Source: Aureimonas sp. AU22
GTDB taxonomy: Bacteria > Pseudomonadota > Alphaproteobacteria > Rhizobiales > Rhizobiaceae
Assembly: GCF_001463745.1 (NCBI RefSeq)
Contig: NZ_BBWJ01000019.1
Span: forward strand, 1-64,000
Direction of reading: 5' to 3'
Length of the DNA stretch: 64,000 bases
Position numbers and translations under genes: made by a program
The notes under the pieces: generated by a model
Seen by the model: the letters and a program-made list of their open reading frames with translations, nothing else
What the model was told of the DNA's origin: nothing
Database searches by the model: none
In this document: positions 1 through 8,224 of the stretch, piece by piece
How positions within the stretch are numbered: the stretch's first letter is position 1
How the letters are laid out: every line of letters starts with the position of its first letter

Positions 1-253
1 ACCCGTCAGAGGGGAGCGCCAAAAGGGCCGAGGCGGCGGGCAACCGGAGAAGCTCTGTGGCGGGGTCTCGCACACCCTGCCGAACCGCAACCACCGCGCG
101 GGTCGCCGGAGGCGGACCACTCTAATCAACGACCCCAGGAGGTTCGCCTCCGGCGGCCCGTCGCCCGTTCCATCCGGGGCGACCCAAAGGACAGCCCCAT
201 CAACCCGGTCGCAAACGCGATGCGGGCGATCGGGCGTGTCTTCCGCGTAAGCG
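1..253. other. Non-coding stretch downstream of moaE with a long inverted repeat
   Basis: No convincing gene is seen here. An uninterrupted plus-strand frame runs in from the left edge into moaE antisense, but its translation is arginine/proline-rich and looks like chance in GC-rich DNA. The notable structure is an inverted repeat: 99-118 pairs with 141-160 over 20 positions, 18 of them Watson-Crick and two G.U on the plus strand (103/156 and 115/144), around a 22-base loop. I do not recognise it as a known RNA family; RNase P, SRP RNA and cobalamin riboswitch signatures are absent. Confidence 0.4.
99..160 (+). ncRNA. Putative structured RNA element (20-bp stem, 22-nt loop)
   Basis: The arms 99-118 and 141-160 form a near-continuous stem. 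Both non-Watson-Crick positions are G.U on the plus strand but would be A.C on the minus strand, so a plus-strand transcript is favoured. There is no run of T after the stem, so it is not a simple intrinsic terminator for either strand. It could be an intergenic repeat, an attenuator for a gene beyond the left edge, or part of an sRNA. The function is unknown. Confidence 0.25.
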
Positions 254-715
254 CTATAGCCGATGCCAGCGGTCCGCTGCGAGATCGTCGGTATCCCTAG
301 CCTCGACCCATCCGCCGATCGCGCCATCAGCGAGATGTTCGCGCTTCCAGAAGGGGGCCCGCGACTTCATGAAGTCCATCACGAAGGAGGCGGCTTCGAA
401 CGCCGCCTGTCGGTGGACCGAAGTGCAGGCGACGAACACGATCTCCTCGCCCGGCGCGATCATGCCGTAGCGGTGGACGCAGCGAAGACGCAGGAGCGGC
501 CACCGCTCGGCCGCCTGAGCGGCGATGTTGCCGATAGCGCGCTCGGCCATGCCGGGATAGTGCTCGATTTCGAGCGCCCGAAGCCGGCGGCCTTCGTCGC
601 GGCAGTAACCCGCGAAGGTGACCGCCGCCCCGGCCTCGCCGCCCGGCGACATCTCGTGCGCTTCCCGGGCGAGATCGATGCGGTCGGATTGGATCGCAAC
701 GGAAATCTCGGCCAT
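254..715 (-). CDS. moaE: Molybdopterin synthase catalytic subunit MoaE
   Basis: MoaE is the large subunit of molybdopterin synthase. With thiocarboxylated MoaD it converts precursor Z (cPMP) to molybdopterin in the cytoplasm. The 153-residue protein has normal family length. It keeps the active-site pattern: Arg39 in the CRDEG segment and two lysines in KSRAPFWKRE (Lys117 and Lys124), matching Arg39, Lys119 and Lys126 of E. coli MoaE. It begins one base after the stop codon of moaD, so the two are translated as a pair. A molybdopterin-dependent oxidoreductase lies about 8 kb away (8225-10342) and is one possible client of the cofactor. Stop is TAG at 254-256. Confidence 0.95.
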   Translation of the reverse strand: MAEISVAIQSDRIDLAREAHEMSPGGEAGAAVTFAGYCRDEGRRLRALEIEHYPGMAERAIGNIAAQAAERWPLLRLRCVHRYGMIAPGEEIVFVACTSVHRQAAFEAASFVMDFMKSRAPFWKREHLADGAIGGWVEARDTDDLAADRWHRL

Positions 716-716
716 G

Positions 717-968
717 TCAGCCGCCCGTCATCGGCGGGAAGATCGCGATCTCGCTGCAGTTTCCGATCGGTTGGGAATGCGGCACGTGTTCCTGGTCGAT
801 CGCGACCCGGATCATTTCCGGCGCCTGCAGCGCCGCGTCGTAGCCTTCGCCGCGCCCCTTCAGCCAGTGCAGGAGATCGTCGACGGTCACGATGCCGGCG
901 GGGAGGGCGACCTCCTCCTCGCCGATCCCGATGCGCTCGCGAACCCAGGCGAAGTAGACGATCTTCAT
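717..968 (-). CDS. moaD: Molybdopterin synthase sulfur-carrier subunit MoaD
   Basis: This is a ubiquitin-fold sulfur carrier of 83 residues. Its C-terminal Gly-Gly (ending PPMTGG) is adenylated and thiocarboxylated, and donates sulfur to precursor Z in the MoaD-MoaE complex. The frame is open further upstream, but MoaD homology begins at the ATG at 966-968 (MKIVYFAWVRERIG), giving the usual length. The stop is directly followed by the moaE ATG, and pgsA ends 38 bases upstream, so pgsA-moaD-moaE is probably one transcript. pgsA next to moaD-moaE is an order I associate with rhizobial genomes. Confidence 0.94.
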   Translation of the reverse strand: MKIVYFAWVRERIGIGEEEVALPAGIVTVDDLLHWLKGRGEGYDAALQAPEMIRVAIDQEHVPHSQPIGNCSEIAIFPPMTGG

Positions 969-1006
969 GGCAAGCCTCCCGGTCCGTCGGCGGGCAATGT
1001 CCGCCT

Positions 1007-1588
1007 TCACACGTCGATATGGCGCAGCCCGGCCCGGAAGTAATCGTAGCCCGTGTAAAGCGTGATGATCGCCGCGATCCAGAGAAGCACGATTCCCGCC
1101 TGCGTGACGTGGGGAACGATCTGGTCGCCCGCCGGCCCGGCGAGCAGGAACGAGATCGCCACCATCTGCGTCGCCGTCTTCCATTTGGCGAGGCGCGTGA
1201 CGGGCACGGAGACCTTCAGTTCGGCAAGATACTCGCGCAGACCCGACACCAGGATCTCGCGGCACAGGATCACGATGGCCGCCCAGATGGTCCAGCCCGC
1301 GATCGTGCCGTCCGCCGCCAGAACGAGAAGCGCGGCCGCCACGAGCAGCTTGTCGGCGATCGGGTCCAGCATGCGACCGATGGTCGACGTCTGCTGCCAC
1401 ATGCGGGCGAGGTAGCCATCGAGCCAATCCGTCACGCTGGCCACGACGAACAGGGCGAGCGCCGACCAGCGGGCGGCGTCGGACCCGTGCAGGCGGCCTT
1501 CGAGAAAGAAGCAGAGGACCACGAGGGGAACGGCAGCGATCCGGGCGTAGGTCAGGATGTTGGGAAGGCTGTACGCCTGGGATGCCAT
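1007..1588 (-). CDS. pgsA: CDP-diacylglycerol-glycerol-3-phosphate 3-phosphatidyltransferase
   Basis: This inner-membrane enzyme makes phosphatidylglycerol phosphate from CDP-diacylglycerol and glycerol 3-phosphate, the committed step to phosphatidylglycerol and cardiolipin. The 193-residue protein has several hydrophobic segments and the CDP-alcohol phosphatidyltransferase signature D-G-x2-A-R-x8-G-x3-D-x3-D at about residues 57-79 (DGYLAR ... GRMLDPIAD), with all three later acidic positions present. An in-frame start 15 codons upstream exists, but MASQAYSLPN fits the family start. It lies between uvrC upstream and moaD downstream on the same strand. Confidence 0.95.
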   Translation of the reverse strand: MASQAYSLPNILTYARIAAVPLVVLCFFLEGRLHGSDAARWSALALFVVASVTDWLDGYLARMWQQTSTIGRMLDPIADKLLVAAALLVLAADGTIAGWTIWAAIVILCREILVSGLREYLAELKVSVPVTRLAKWKTATQMVAISFLLAGPAGDQIVPHVTQAGIVLLWIAAIITLYTGYDYFRAGLRHIDV

Positions 1589-1714
1589 GGGTTCGGTCCG
1601 GTTGGAGGAGAGAGTCGGCCGAGGGATACGCACGTTCGGTGACGGTTCAAACGCGGCAGGCTTTCCCCGTCAACACAGGTGGACGAAAAAGGCACGCCGA
1701 TCGGCTCGATCCGC

Positions 1715-3778
1715 CTACTGGCGTTCGTGGAAATGGTCGTAGATCGTCTTCGCCATCGCGGCCGAAATGCCCTCGACCTTCAAGAGGTCGTCGAATGCGG
1801 CGCGGGAGACGGCCTTGGCCGTACCGAAATGATGAAGCAGCGCTCGTTTGCGAGACGGGCCGATGCCGCCGATCTCGTCGAGCGGGTTCTTGGTCAGTTC
1901 CTTCTTGCGTTTGGCGCGATGCGTGCCGATCGCGAACCGGTGGGCTTCGTCGCGCAGGCGTTGCAGGAAGTAGAGGACCGGATCGCGCGGCGGCAGCGAG
2001 AAGGGCTCGCGCCCCTCCACGATGAACCGTTCGCGCCCCGCGTCGCGGTCGACCCCTTTCGCGACGCCGATGGTCGTCACCTTGTCGGCGATGCCGAGTT
2101 CGCCGAGGATCGTGCGCACCGCCGAAATCTGACCCTTGCCGCCGTCGATCAGCACGAGATCGGGCCAGGCCGGCATCTCCGCCGTATCCGCCGGCTCGTC
2201 CGCATCCGCATCCGCCTCGACGGCCGGGGAGGGCTGGGGGCCCGCGTCGCCGTGCTCCTTGATGAGGCGCGAGAAGCGGCGTGTCATCACCTCGCGCATC
2301 ATGCCGAAGTCGTCGCCCGGCGTGATGTCGGCACCGCGGATGTTGAACTTGCGATACTGGTTCTTCGCAAAGCCCTGCGGCCCGGCCACGATCATCGCGC
2401 CCACGGCGTTTGTGCCCATGATATGCGAGTTGTCGAAGACCTCGATCCGGCGCGGCGCCGCGGCAAGGCCGAACGTTTCCTTCAGGCCAGCTAGGAGGCG
2501 CGCCTGCGAGGAGGTTTCCGCCAGACGCCGCCCCAGGGCCTCCCGGGCATTGCTCGTCGCGTGATCGACCAGGTCCTTCTTCTCGCCGCGCTTCGGGATC
2601 GCGATCTCGACGCGGCGCTCCGCCTTCGCGCCCAGTGCGTCGGACAGGAGCTCGCGGTCCTCGACGTCCACCGGAAGCAGGACGAGCGCGGCCGGCGGCT
2701 TGTCGTCGTAGAACTGCGCCAGGAACGCGCCCAGCACTTCACCGGGCTCCAGCGAAGGGTCGGCCTTCGGGAAGTAGGCGCGGTTGCCCCAGTTCTGGCC
2801 GGTGCGGAAGAAGAAGACCTGGATGCAGGTCAGCCCGCCTTCCTGATGGATCGCGAACACGTCCGCTTCCTCGACGCCGTGCGGGTTGATGCCCTGGTGC
2901 GACTGGATGTGCGAGAGCGCCGAGAGGCGGTCGCGGTAGACGGCCGCCCGTTCGAAGTCGAGATCGTCCGATGCTTCCTGCATGGCGCGCGCGATGGACT
3001 GCTTCACTTGCCCCGACCGGCCGGACAGGAACGCCTTTGCCTCGCCGACGAGGCCGGCGTACCCCTCCAGCGAGATTTCGCCGGTGCATGGGCCGGAGCA
3101 CCGCTTGATCTGGTAGAGCAGGCAGGGCCGCGTGCGCGTCTCGAACACACTGTCGGTGCAGGTGCGCAGAAGGAACGCGCGCTGGAGTGAGGCCACCGTG
3201 CGCCCAACCGCGCCCCCGGAGGCGAACGGCCCGAAATAGCTGCCTTTCCGCGAACGGGCGCCGCGATGCTTGAAGATCGCAGGCGCCTTGTGGTCGTCGG
3301 ACACGAGGATGTAGGGGAACGACTTGTCGTCCCGCATCAGGACGTTGAAGCGCGGGCGCAGGCGCTTGATGAGGTTGGCCTCGAGCAGAAGCGCCTCGGT
3401 TTCGGTGCGGGTGGTGACGAACTCCATGTGCCGCGTCGCCCGGATCATGCGCAGGATCCGGTTGTTGTGGCCGGCAAGCCGCGTGTAGCTCGCAACCCGC
3501 TTCTTCAGCGACTTGGCCTTGCCGACGTAGAGCACCTCGTTGGCCTCGTCGAACATGCGATAGACGCCGGGACTGTTGGGCAGTCGCTTCTGAAACTCCG
3601 AGATCAGCTCGGCACCGGCCAGCGTCTGGTCGACCTCGCGGCCGCCGTCGTGCCACTCGATGGACGCGACGAGCGAGGCAGCCGGGCTCGGCTCCGCGCC
3701 GGCTTCGGCATCGCCTTCCGCAAAGTCGTCATCGGTCTCGAAGTCGTCGTCGATTTCGGGTGTCAGTTCGTCTGCCAT
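1715..3778 (-). CDS. uvrC: Excinuclease ABC subunit C
   Basis: UvrC makes the dual incisions around bulky DNA lesions once UvrA and UvrB have marked the site. Domains in order are an acidic N-terminal extension (about 1-55, rich in Asp/Glu), the GIY-YIG nuclease (GVYRMF ... VLYVGKAKS at about 71-90), a Cys cluster ([15 protein letters not shown]), a UVR motif that binds UvrB (about residues 265-300), the RNase H-like C-terminal endonuclease ([16 protein letters not shown] and VLIDGGKGQ), and a helix-hairpin-helix region. At 687 residues it is longer than E. coli UvrC. The extra length is the N-terminal extension and an acidic insert inside the C-terminal nuclease. The ATG at 3776-3778 is chosen because residues upstream of it are arginine-rich non-homologous sequence. 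Confidence 0.96.
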   Translation of the reverse strand: MADELTPEIDDDFETDDDFAEGDAEAGAEPSPAASLVASIEWHDGGREVDQTLAGAELISEFQKRLPNSPGVYRMFDEANEVLYVGKAKSLKKRVASYTRLAGHNNRILRMIRATRHMEFVTTRTETEALLLEANLIKRLRPRFNVLMRDDKSFPYILVSDDHKAPAIFKHRGARSRKGSYFGPFASGGAVGRTVASLQRAFLLRTCTDSVFETRTRPCLLYQIKRCSGPCTGEISLEGYAGLVGEAKAFLSGRSGQVKQSIARAMQEASDDLDFERAAVYRDRLSALSHIQSHQGINPHGVEEADVFAIHQEGGLTCIQVFFFRTGQNWGNRAYFPKADPSLEPGEVLGAFLAQFYDDKPPAALVLLPVDVEDRELLSDALGAKAERRVEIAIPKRGEKKDLVDHATSNAREALGRRLAETSSQARLLAGLKETFGLAAAPRRIEVFDNSHIMGTNAVGAMIVAGPQGFAKNQYRKFNIRGADITPGDDFGMMREVMTRRFSRLIKEHGDAGPQPSPAVEADADADEPADTAEMPAWPDLVLIDGGKGQISAVRTILGELGIADKVTTIGVAKGVDRDAGRERFIVEGREPFSLPPRDPVLYFLQRLRDEAHRFAIGTHRAKRKKELTKNPLDEIGGIGPSRKRALLHHFGTAKAVSRAAFDDLLKVEGISAAMAKTIYDHFHERQ

Positions 3779-4159
3779 GTCGTCTTCGCCGGGAAAGCGG
3801 GGTTGGATGCCACGGCCCTGCCGGATGGGCCGGCGGCGCCTGCGCCGAAGCGGAGCCGCCCGGCGGGCCGCGTCCTCAGCTGTTCGTCCCCTTATATGAT
3901 TCACCATGTCCGCGCTTTGCAGGGGTAATCCGGCGCGAGAAAGGCGGCGCGTACCACTGGGGCGGTGCGAGAAAAGGGCAAGTGTCACCGTCGTGCAATT
4001 GGCGCGGAGGTCCGGTGCCTATTAGATGACGAATGTCGGATGTCGGCACCCTCGGGATTTTCGAGCGGCTGCCGGAGCCGGAACGCCGAAGCTCTGTCGG
4101 CGTTGCGTCCCAAGGTGTTGTCGGAAGGCATGAGCGTCGCCTTTCCCGGAGTTCGGACC
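3779..4159. promoter_or_regulatory. Divergent intergenic region between uvrC and the Omp25-like gene
   Basis: This 381-base gap separates divergent genes and must carry both promoters. Around 3891-3905 there is an AT-rich patch (CTTATATGATTCA). Read on the minus strand it gives TATAAG, a fair -10 hexamer for uvrC, but no clear -35 is visible at the right distance. For the plus-strand porin gene I see no confident promoter. A plus-strand frame is open across most of the gap, but the translation does not look like protein and the real signal peptide starts at 4160. Confidence 0.3.
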
Positions 4160-4813
4160 ATGAAGGTGTTTCGCACCTTGGCCTTGAGCGGACTGCTTTC
4201 GATGACGGCGGGGCACGTCGTGGCTGCCGACGCGGTGGTGGCTGAGCCCGCGCCGGCCTTTGCGCCCGAAGCCTCGGTCTACACCTGGTCGGGTCCCTAT
4301 GCCGGCGGCTTCGTCGGGTACAATTTCGCCAACGTGGATCAGTCCGGTGGCGCCAAGTTCGATGGCGAGGGCGTGGTCGGCGGCGTATACGCCGGATACT
4401 CGCTGCAGGACGGCAGCCTCGTCTACGGCGCGGAAGGCGATGTGGGGGCCTCCGACGTGACGGCCGGCGGCTTCAACGCGGCGACCGGCGTTCCGATCTC
4501 GGCCGATTCCACCGCGTTCGGATCGCTGCGTGCGCTCGTTGGCGTCGCCTTCGATCCCATCATGCTGTTCGCCACCGGCGGCGTCGCCGTGGCGAACAAG
4601 GAACTGTCGCTCGGCAACGTTTCGGACGACCAGACCCATCTCGGATACACGATCGGCGCAGGCGTCCAGGCCAAGGTGACCGACAGCGTGACGTCACGCG
4701 TCGAGTATCGCTACTCCGATTTCGAATCGAAGGACTACGACCTCGGCAACGTCACGGTCTCGTCCGGTTTCGACGAGCATTCCATCCGCGCCGGCCTGGC
4801 TCTGAAGTTCTGA
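4160..4813 (+). CDS. Omp25/Omp31-like outer membrane beta-barrel protein
   Basis: This is an outer-membrane beta-barrel of 217 residues. It has a signal peptide (MKVFRTLALSGLLSMTAGHVVAA, cleavage expected after the Ala residues), then a short acidic linker and YTWSGPYAGGFVGYNF. That opening is the usual one of the rhizobial/Brucella Omp25-Omp31 family (small beta-barrel, OMP_b-brl). Alternating hydrophobic strands continue to the end, and the protein finishes with a terminal aromatic residue (AGLALKF), the signal recognised by the Bam machinery. The ATG at 4160 is chosen because it starts the signal peptide. A strong terminator follows at 4835-4871. The role is probably structural or adhesive; porin activity is not provable here. 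Confidence 0.85.
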   Translation: MKVFRTLALSGLLSMTAGHVVAADAVVAEPAPAFAPEASVYTWSGPYAGGFVGYNFANVDQSGGAKFDGEGVVGGVYAGYSLQDGSLVYGAEGDVGASDVTAGGFNAATGVPISADSTAFGSLRALVGVAFDPIMLFATGGVAVANKELSLGNVSDDQTHLGYTIGAGVQAKVTDSVTSRVEYRYSDFESKDYDLGNVTVSSGFDEHSIRAGLALKF

Positions 4814-4834
4814 CGCCAAAAGCCTTCAGTCAAG

Positions 4835-4871
4835 AAAAAGGGCGGCTCCGCACCGGCGGGCCGCCCTTTTT
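4835..4871. terminator. Intrinsic terminator, probably bidirectional
   Basis: GGGCGGC and GCCGCCC form a stem flanked by an A-run on the left and a T-run on the right (arms 4835-4846 and 4860-4871). It lies between the convergent Omp25-like gene and GST gene, so it can stop transcription from both sides. Confidence 0.8.
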
Positions 4872-4891
4872 CTTCGTCGTCGAAGCTGCGT

Positions 4892-5488
4892 TCAGGCCTG
4901 CGGCGCGAGCGCGGCGAGTTCGGGATGTGACGCGAAGAACCGTCCGAGCCATCCGGCAAGCTTGGGATGGCGTCCGTTCAGTTCCTCGGGAAATCGCAGC
5001 TGCACCCAGGCGAGATCCGACGAAACCGCGAGGTGGGCCAGATTCGGCTTCTCGGGAAGCGCCGTCACCTCGCGCTCCAGGGCATCGAGGGCGCGGTGTG
5101 CTCGGCGCCACTGCTTGTCCATCCAGGGCTCGTACCACATCGGCTCAGGCCGGTAGCGTTTCTCGTAGAGCGCCGCCATGGCAGCTTCCGTCATGCCGTC
5201 CGCCAGTGCTTCGATGCGCTTGGTGGCGGCCCAGGCGTCCGCGGCCTGCGGGATGATCGGATTGCCGGTGAGCCGATCGAGATATTCGCAGATGACCCGG
5301 CTGTCGTAGAGGGTGGAGCCGTCGTCGAGGATCAGCGCCGGGATCTTGCCGAGCGGGTTCGCCTCCGTCAGTTCCGCCGCCTCGTCGCCCGTGTTGGTCG
5401 GCACCAGATCGAGATGGAGGTCGCACAGGTGCGCGGCCATGCGCACCTTCGACGAGTAGGGCGAGGGCTTCGAATACAGAAGACGCAT
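4892..5488 (-). CDS. Glutathione S-transferase family protein
   Basis: This 198-residue cytoplasmic protein has a thioredoxin-fold N-terminal domain (MRLLYSKPSPYSSKVRMAAH, with the N-terminal Ser cluster where GSTs bind the glutathione thiol; GKIPALILDDG with the cis-proline; YDSRVICEYLD at the gamma-glutamyl site). An all-helical C-terminal domain follows. The substrate is unknown. The start ATG at 5486-5488 is the one matching the first GST beta strand. A small exported protein (5506-5958) lies 17 bases upstream on the same strand and may share its transcript. Confidence 0.88.
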   Translation of the reverse strand: MRLLYSKPSPYSSKVRMAAHLCDLHLDLVPTNTGDEAAELTEANPLGKIPALILDDGSTLYDSRVICEYLDRLTGNPIIPQAADAWAATKRIEALADGMTEAAMAALYEKRYRPEPMWYEPWMDKQWRRAHRALDALEREVTALPEKPNLAHLAVSSDLAWVQLRFPEELNGRHPKLAGWLGRFFASHPELAALAPQA

Positions 5489-5505
5489 CGGAGGTCTCCG
5501 CCCGA

Positions 5506-5958
5506 TCAGAAGCGGCGCAGCGATTCGCAGTTGGCGCCGTAGATCTTCCACGGATCGAGGCCGAGCACGCAGCCCTCGGCGCGCCAGCCGACGCCGGCGA
5601 AGCCCAGCGGATATTCGATCACGTAGTAGAATGTGCGCTGCTCGCCGCTGGAAATGAGAGCCGTGCCCTGGCAGTAGCGGCGTTCGATCTCCTTGTGTCC
5701 GCCCATCGGCTGATAGGCCTTCTCGAACAGCCCGCTGAACTCCACGACGGCCAGCGCCGCCGGGATCGTGCGGGGCGCACCGTACTCGAACTGATCCTCG
5801 ACCTGCGCGAGCACACGCGAATCGTCACAGGCGGGCACCTTGGCCGTCGTGACGATCACGGCCGGAGCCGGGGCGGCCTGATAGTAGTCCGCCGCGAGCG
5901 CGGGCGTGGCGCAGGATGCGGCGACCAGGGCGGAGACGGCGGCGAGGCGGGAGCGCAT
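5506..5958 (-). CDS. Hypothetical exported protein
   Basis: This 150-residue protein of unknown function starts with a signal peptide (MRSRLAAVSALVAASCATPALAAD). The mature part has four cysteines, in ACDDS, RYCQG, EGCVLG and ANCESL, which could make two disulfides in the periplasm. The start ATG at 5956-5958 is preceded by AAGGAT at good spacing and is preferred over an upstream in-frame start. It lies between rlmJ and the GST gene on the same strand. I do not recognise a family beyond small exported rhizobial proteins. Confidence 0.7.
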   Translation of the reverse strand: MRSRLAAVSALVAASCATPALAADYYQAAPAPAVIVTTAKVPACDDSRVLAQVEDQFEYGAPRTIPAALAVVEFSGLFEKAYQPMGGHKEIERRYCQGTALISSGEQRTFYYVIEYPLGFAGVGWRAEGCVLGLDPWKIYGANCESLRRF

Positions 5959-6032
5959 GCGTCGGATCCTTCGATGGACAGGCGGCTTCGCCATGCGAAG
6001 CAAGGATTGTTAAGGGTTATATTGCACCCGGA

Positions 6033-6875
6033 TCATTCGGCGACCAGCGCAATGATGCCACAATCGGCGCGATCCGACACGCCCAGCACCGGCAACAACG
6101 CGCGCATGATGGCGTCGGCTTCCGCCGCGAAGGTGTACGGCGGGTTAACGACCGCGAAGCCGGTGCCCACGAGGCGCTCGTCCGTCGAGAAAGGCTCGCG
6201 GAAGAAGTCGGCGGCGATGACGTTGCGAATGCCGCTTTCGCGCAGGGCTTCGTGGAAGCCCTCGTATTGCGCACGCCTCTTGATCGGATACCACACGGCA
6301 TATGTGCCGCCCGGCCACCGCCGCCACGCCTCGCCCACCCGCGCTGCGATCCGTTCGAACTCGCCGACCTCCTCGAAGGGCGGGTCGATCAGCACCAGGC
6401 CGCGCTTCTCCTTGGGCGGAAGGTGGGCCCCCAGCGCCAGCCATCCGTCGAGTTCAATCGTCTTGACCTGGACGTCGCCCGCAAACTCCGCCGCAAGGGC
6501 CGCGGAGTCCACCGGATGAAGCTCGTAGGCCGAGAGCCTGTCCTGGCGGCGCAGGAGATGGCGGGCGATCCATGGGCTGCCGGGGTAGGCGCTCGTGCCG
6601 AGGGCCACTTCCGCGGCTTCCACCGTTTGCCGATAGGGCAGGAGGAGCGGATCGTCCCAGGCCGGCGAAGCGCGAAGGGCCGCGATGCCCGCCTCGTGCT
6701 CGCCGGTGCGCCGGGCCTCGTCGGCCGCAAGGTCGTAGCGCCCGCGTCCGGCGTGCGTGTCCATCACCCGGAACGCCTTGTCCTTGTGCTTCAGGTACTC
6801 GATCAGCCGGCACAGAAGGGCGTGCTTCACGACGTCGGCGAAATTTCCCGCGTGAAAGGCGTGCCGGTAGTTCAA
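6033..6875 (-). CDS. rlmJ: 23S rRNA (adenine(2030)-N6)-methyltransferase RlmJ
   Basis: RlmJ methylates A2030 of 23S rRNA using SAM. The 280-residue protein starts with the family's conserved MNYRHAFHAGNFADVVKHA, has the SAM-binding segment VMDTHAGRGRYDL at about residues 38-50 and the catalytic NPPY-type motif as DPPFE (VLIDPPFEEVG). The start codon is TTG (6873-6875); a GGAG lies about nine bases upstream and the conserved first residues leave no room for another start. It is divergent from the ene-reductase gene at 7000, with 124 bases between them. Confidence 0.93.
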   Translation of the reverse strand: MNYRHAFHAGNFADVVKHALLCRLIEYLKHKDKAFRVMDTHAGRGRYDLAADEARRTGEHEAGIAALRASPAWDDPLLLPYRQTVEAAEVALGTSAYPGSPWIARHLLRRQDRLSAYELHPVDSAALAAEFAGDVQVKTIELDGWLALGAHLPPKEKRGLVLIDPPFEEVGEFERIAARVGEAWRRWPGGTYAVWYPIKRRAQYEGFHEALRESGIRNVIAADFFREPFSTDERLVGTGFAVVNPPYTFAAEADAIMRALLPVLGVSDRADCGIIALVAE

Positions 6876-6999
6876 GTTTCAGCGCTCCGTGAACACAGCA
6901 TTCGCAAAAGGGGGATGCTGCAATGCGCACACCCACCCCATATTGCGCGTTGGTAGCGCGAAACGCGCCCCGCCGCGAATTGAAATCGGGACACCTTTC

Positions 7000-8112
7000 A
7001 TGGCCGAAAAGAAGTTTTTCCAGCCGTTCGACCTCGGACCGCTCCACCTCGCGAACCGCGCCGTCATGGCGCCGCTGACCCGCAGCCGCGCCACCAGCGA
7101 CGGCGTCCCCAAGGACATGCACGTCGAGTACTATCGCCAGCGCGCCGGCGCAGGTCTCATCATCTCGGAGGCCACCAACATCTCGGTCGAAGGCCGCGGC
7201 TACGCCTGGACGCCCGGCATCTACACCGACAGTCAGGTGACCGCCTGGAAGAAGGTGACGGACGCCGTTCACGCGGAGGGCGGCAAGATCGTGCTGCAGC
7301 TCTGGCATGTCGGACGCATCTCGCACCCCGATCTGCAGGAGAACCACCAGCCGCCGGTCGCGCCCTCGGCGGTGAAGCCCAGCGGCAAGGCCTTCACGGA
7401 GGAAGGTTTCAAGGATCACGAGACGCCGCGTGCGCTGGATGAGAGCGAGCTCCCGCGTGTGATCGAGGACTACGTCAAGGCGACCCGCAATGCGCGCGCA
7501 GCCGGCTTCGACGGCGTCGAGCTGCACTCGGCCAACGGCTACCTTCTCGACCAGTTCCTGCGCGACGGCACCAACACCCGCACCGACCGCTACGGCGGAT
7601 CGATCGAGAATCGCATGCGCTTCCCGCTGGAGGTGCTGGATGCCGTGATCGCGGCCTGGGACGCCGATCATGTCGGCGTGCGCATCTCGCCGGTGACGGT
7701 GATGGGCGGTTCGAGCGAAAGCGATCAGCAGGGTCTCTTCAACGCCTACGTGGTGGAGCTCAACAAGCGCAAGCCGCTGTATCTTCACGTCATCGAGGGC
7801 CAGACCGGCGGCGATCGCAAAAAGGACGGTTTCGACTACGCGGCCCTCCGCCAGCGTTTCGACGGCGTCTACATGGGCAACAACAACTACGACCCGCAAT
7901 TCGCGATCGAGCAGATCGAGAAGGGCGAGATCGACCTTGCCTGCTTCGGCAAGCTGTTCATCTCAAATCCCGATCTCGTCGCGCGGGTCGAGGTCGGCGC
8001 GCCGCTCAACGAGTGGAACAACGACACGTTCTACGGTGGCGACGAGCGCGGATACACCGACTACCCCGCGCTGACGCCGGAAGAGCGGGCGCGCTACGCG
8101 CAGGCCGCCTGA
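7000..8112 (+). CDS. Old yellow enzyme-family alkene reductase (NemA-like)
   Basis: This is a cytoplasmic FMN-dependent ene-reductase. Such enzymes reduce activated C=C bonds or nitro groups with NAD(P)H (N-ethylmaleimide, 2-cyclohexenone, nitrate esters). The 370-residue TIM barrel has the family opening (FFQPFDLGPLHLANRAVMAPLTRSRA). The substrate-binding pair is His176 and Asn179 in ELHSANGYLLDQFLRDGTN, followed by the conserved TDRYGGSIENR. The frame is open 37 codons further upstream, but the family start is the ATG at 7000. The physiological substrate is unknown. A GC-rich hairpin follows at 8131-8152. Confidence 0.92.
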   Translation: MAEKKFFQPFDLGPLHLANRAVMAPLTRSRATSDGVPKDMHVEYYRQRAGAGLIISEATNISVEGRGYAWTPGIYTDSQVTAWKKVTDAVHAEGGKIVLQLWHVGRISHPDLQENHQPPVAPSAVKPSGKAFTEEGFKDHETPRALDESELPRVIEDYVKATRNARAAGFDGVELHSANGYLLDQFLRDGTNTRTDRYGGSIENRMRFPLEVLDAVIAAWDADHVGVRISPVTVMGGSSESDQQGLFNAYVVELNKRKPLYLHVIEGQTGGDRKKDGFDYAALRQRFDGVYMGNNNYDPQFAIEQIEKGEIDLACFGKLFISNPDLVARVEVGAPLNEWNNDTFYGGDERGYTDYPALTPEERARYAQAA

Positions 8113-8130
8113 TCGGGCAAACTGACCGGG

Positions 8131-8152
8131 GGCCGGGCGGGAACGTCCGGCC
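8131..8152 (+). terminator. Weak terminator-like hairpin after the ene-reductase
   Basis: Arms 8131-8139 and 8144-8152 pair over nine positions, one of them G.U, with a tetraloop. Only a short T-poor tail (TCTTC) follows, so intrinsic termination is uncertain. Confidence 0.4.
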
Positions 8153-8224
8153 TCTTCGCTACGATCACGCCGGCGCATCGCTGACATTGCGAAAAAGAAT
8201 GGGCGGTGCTTCGCGGCGTCGATT

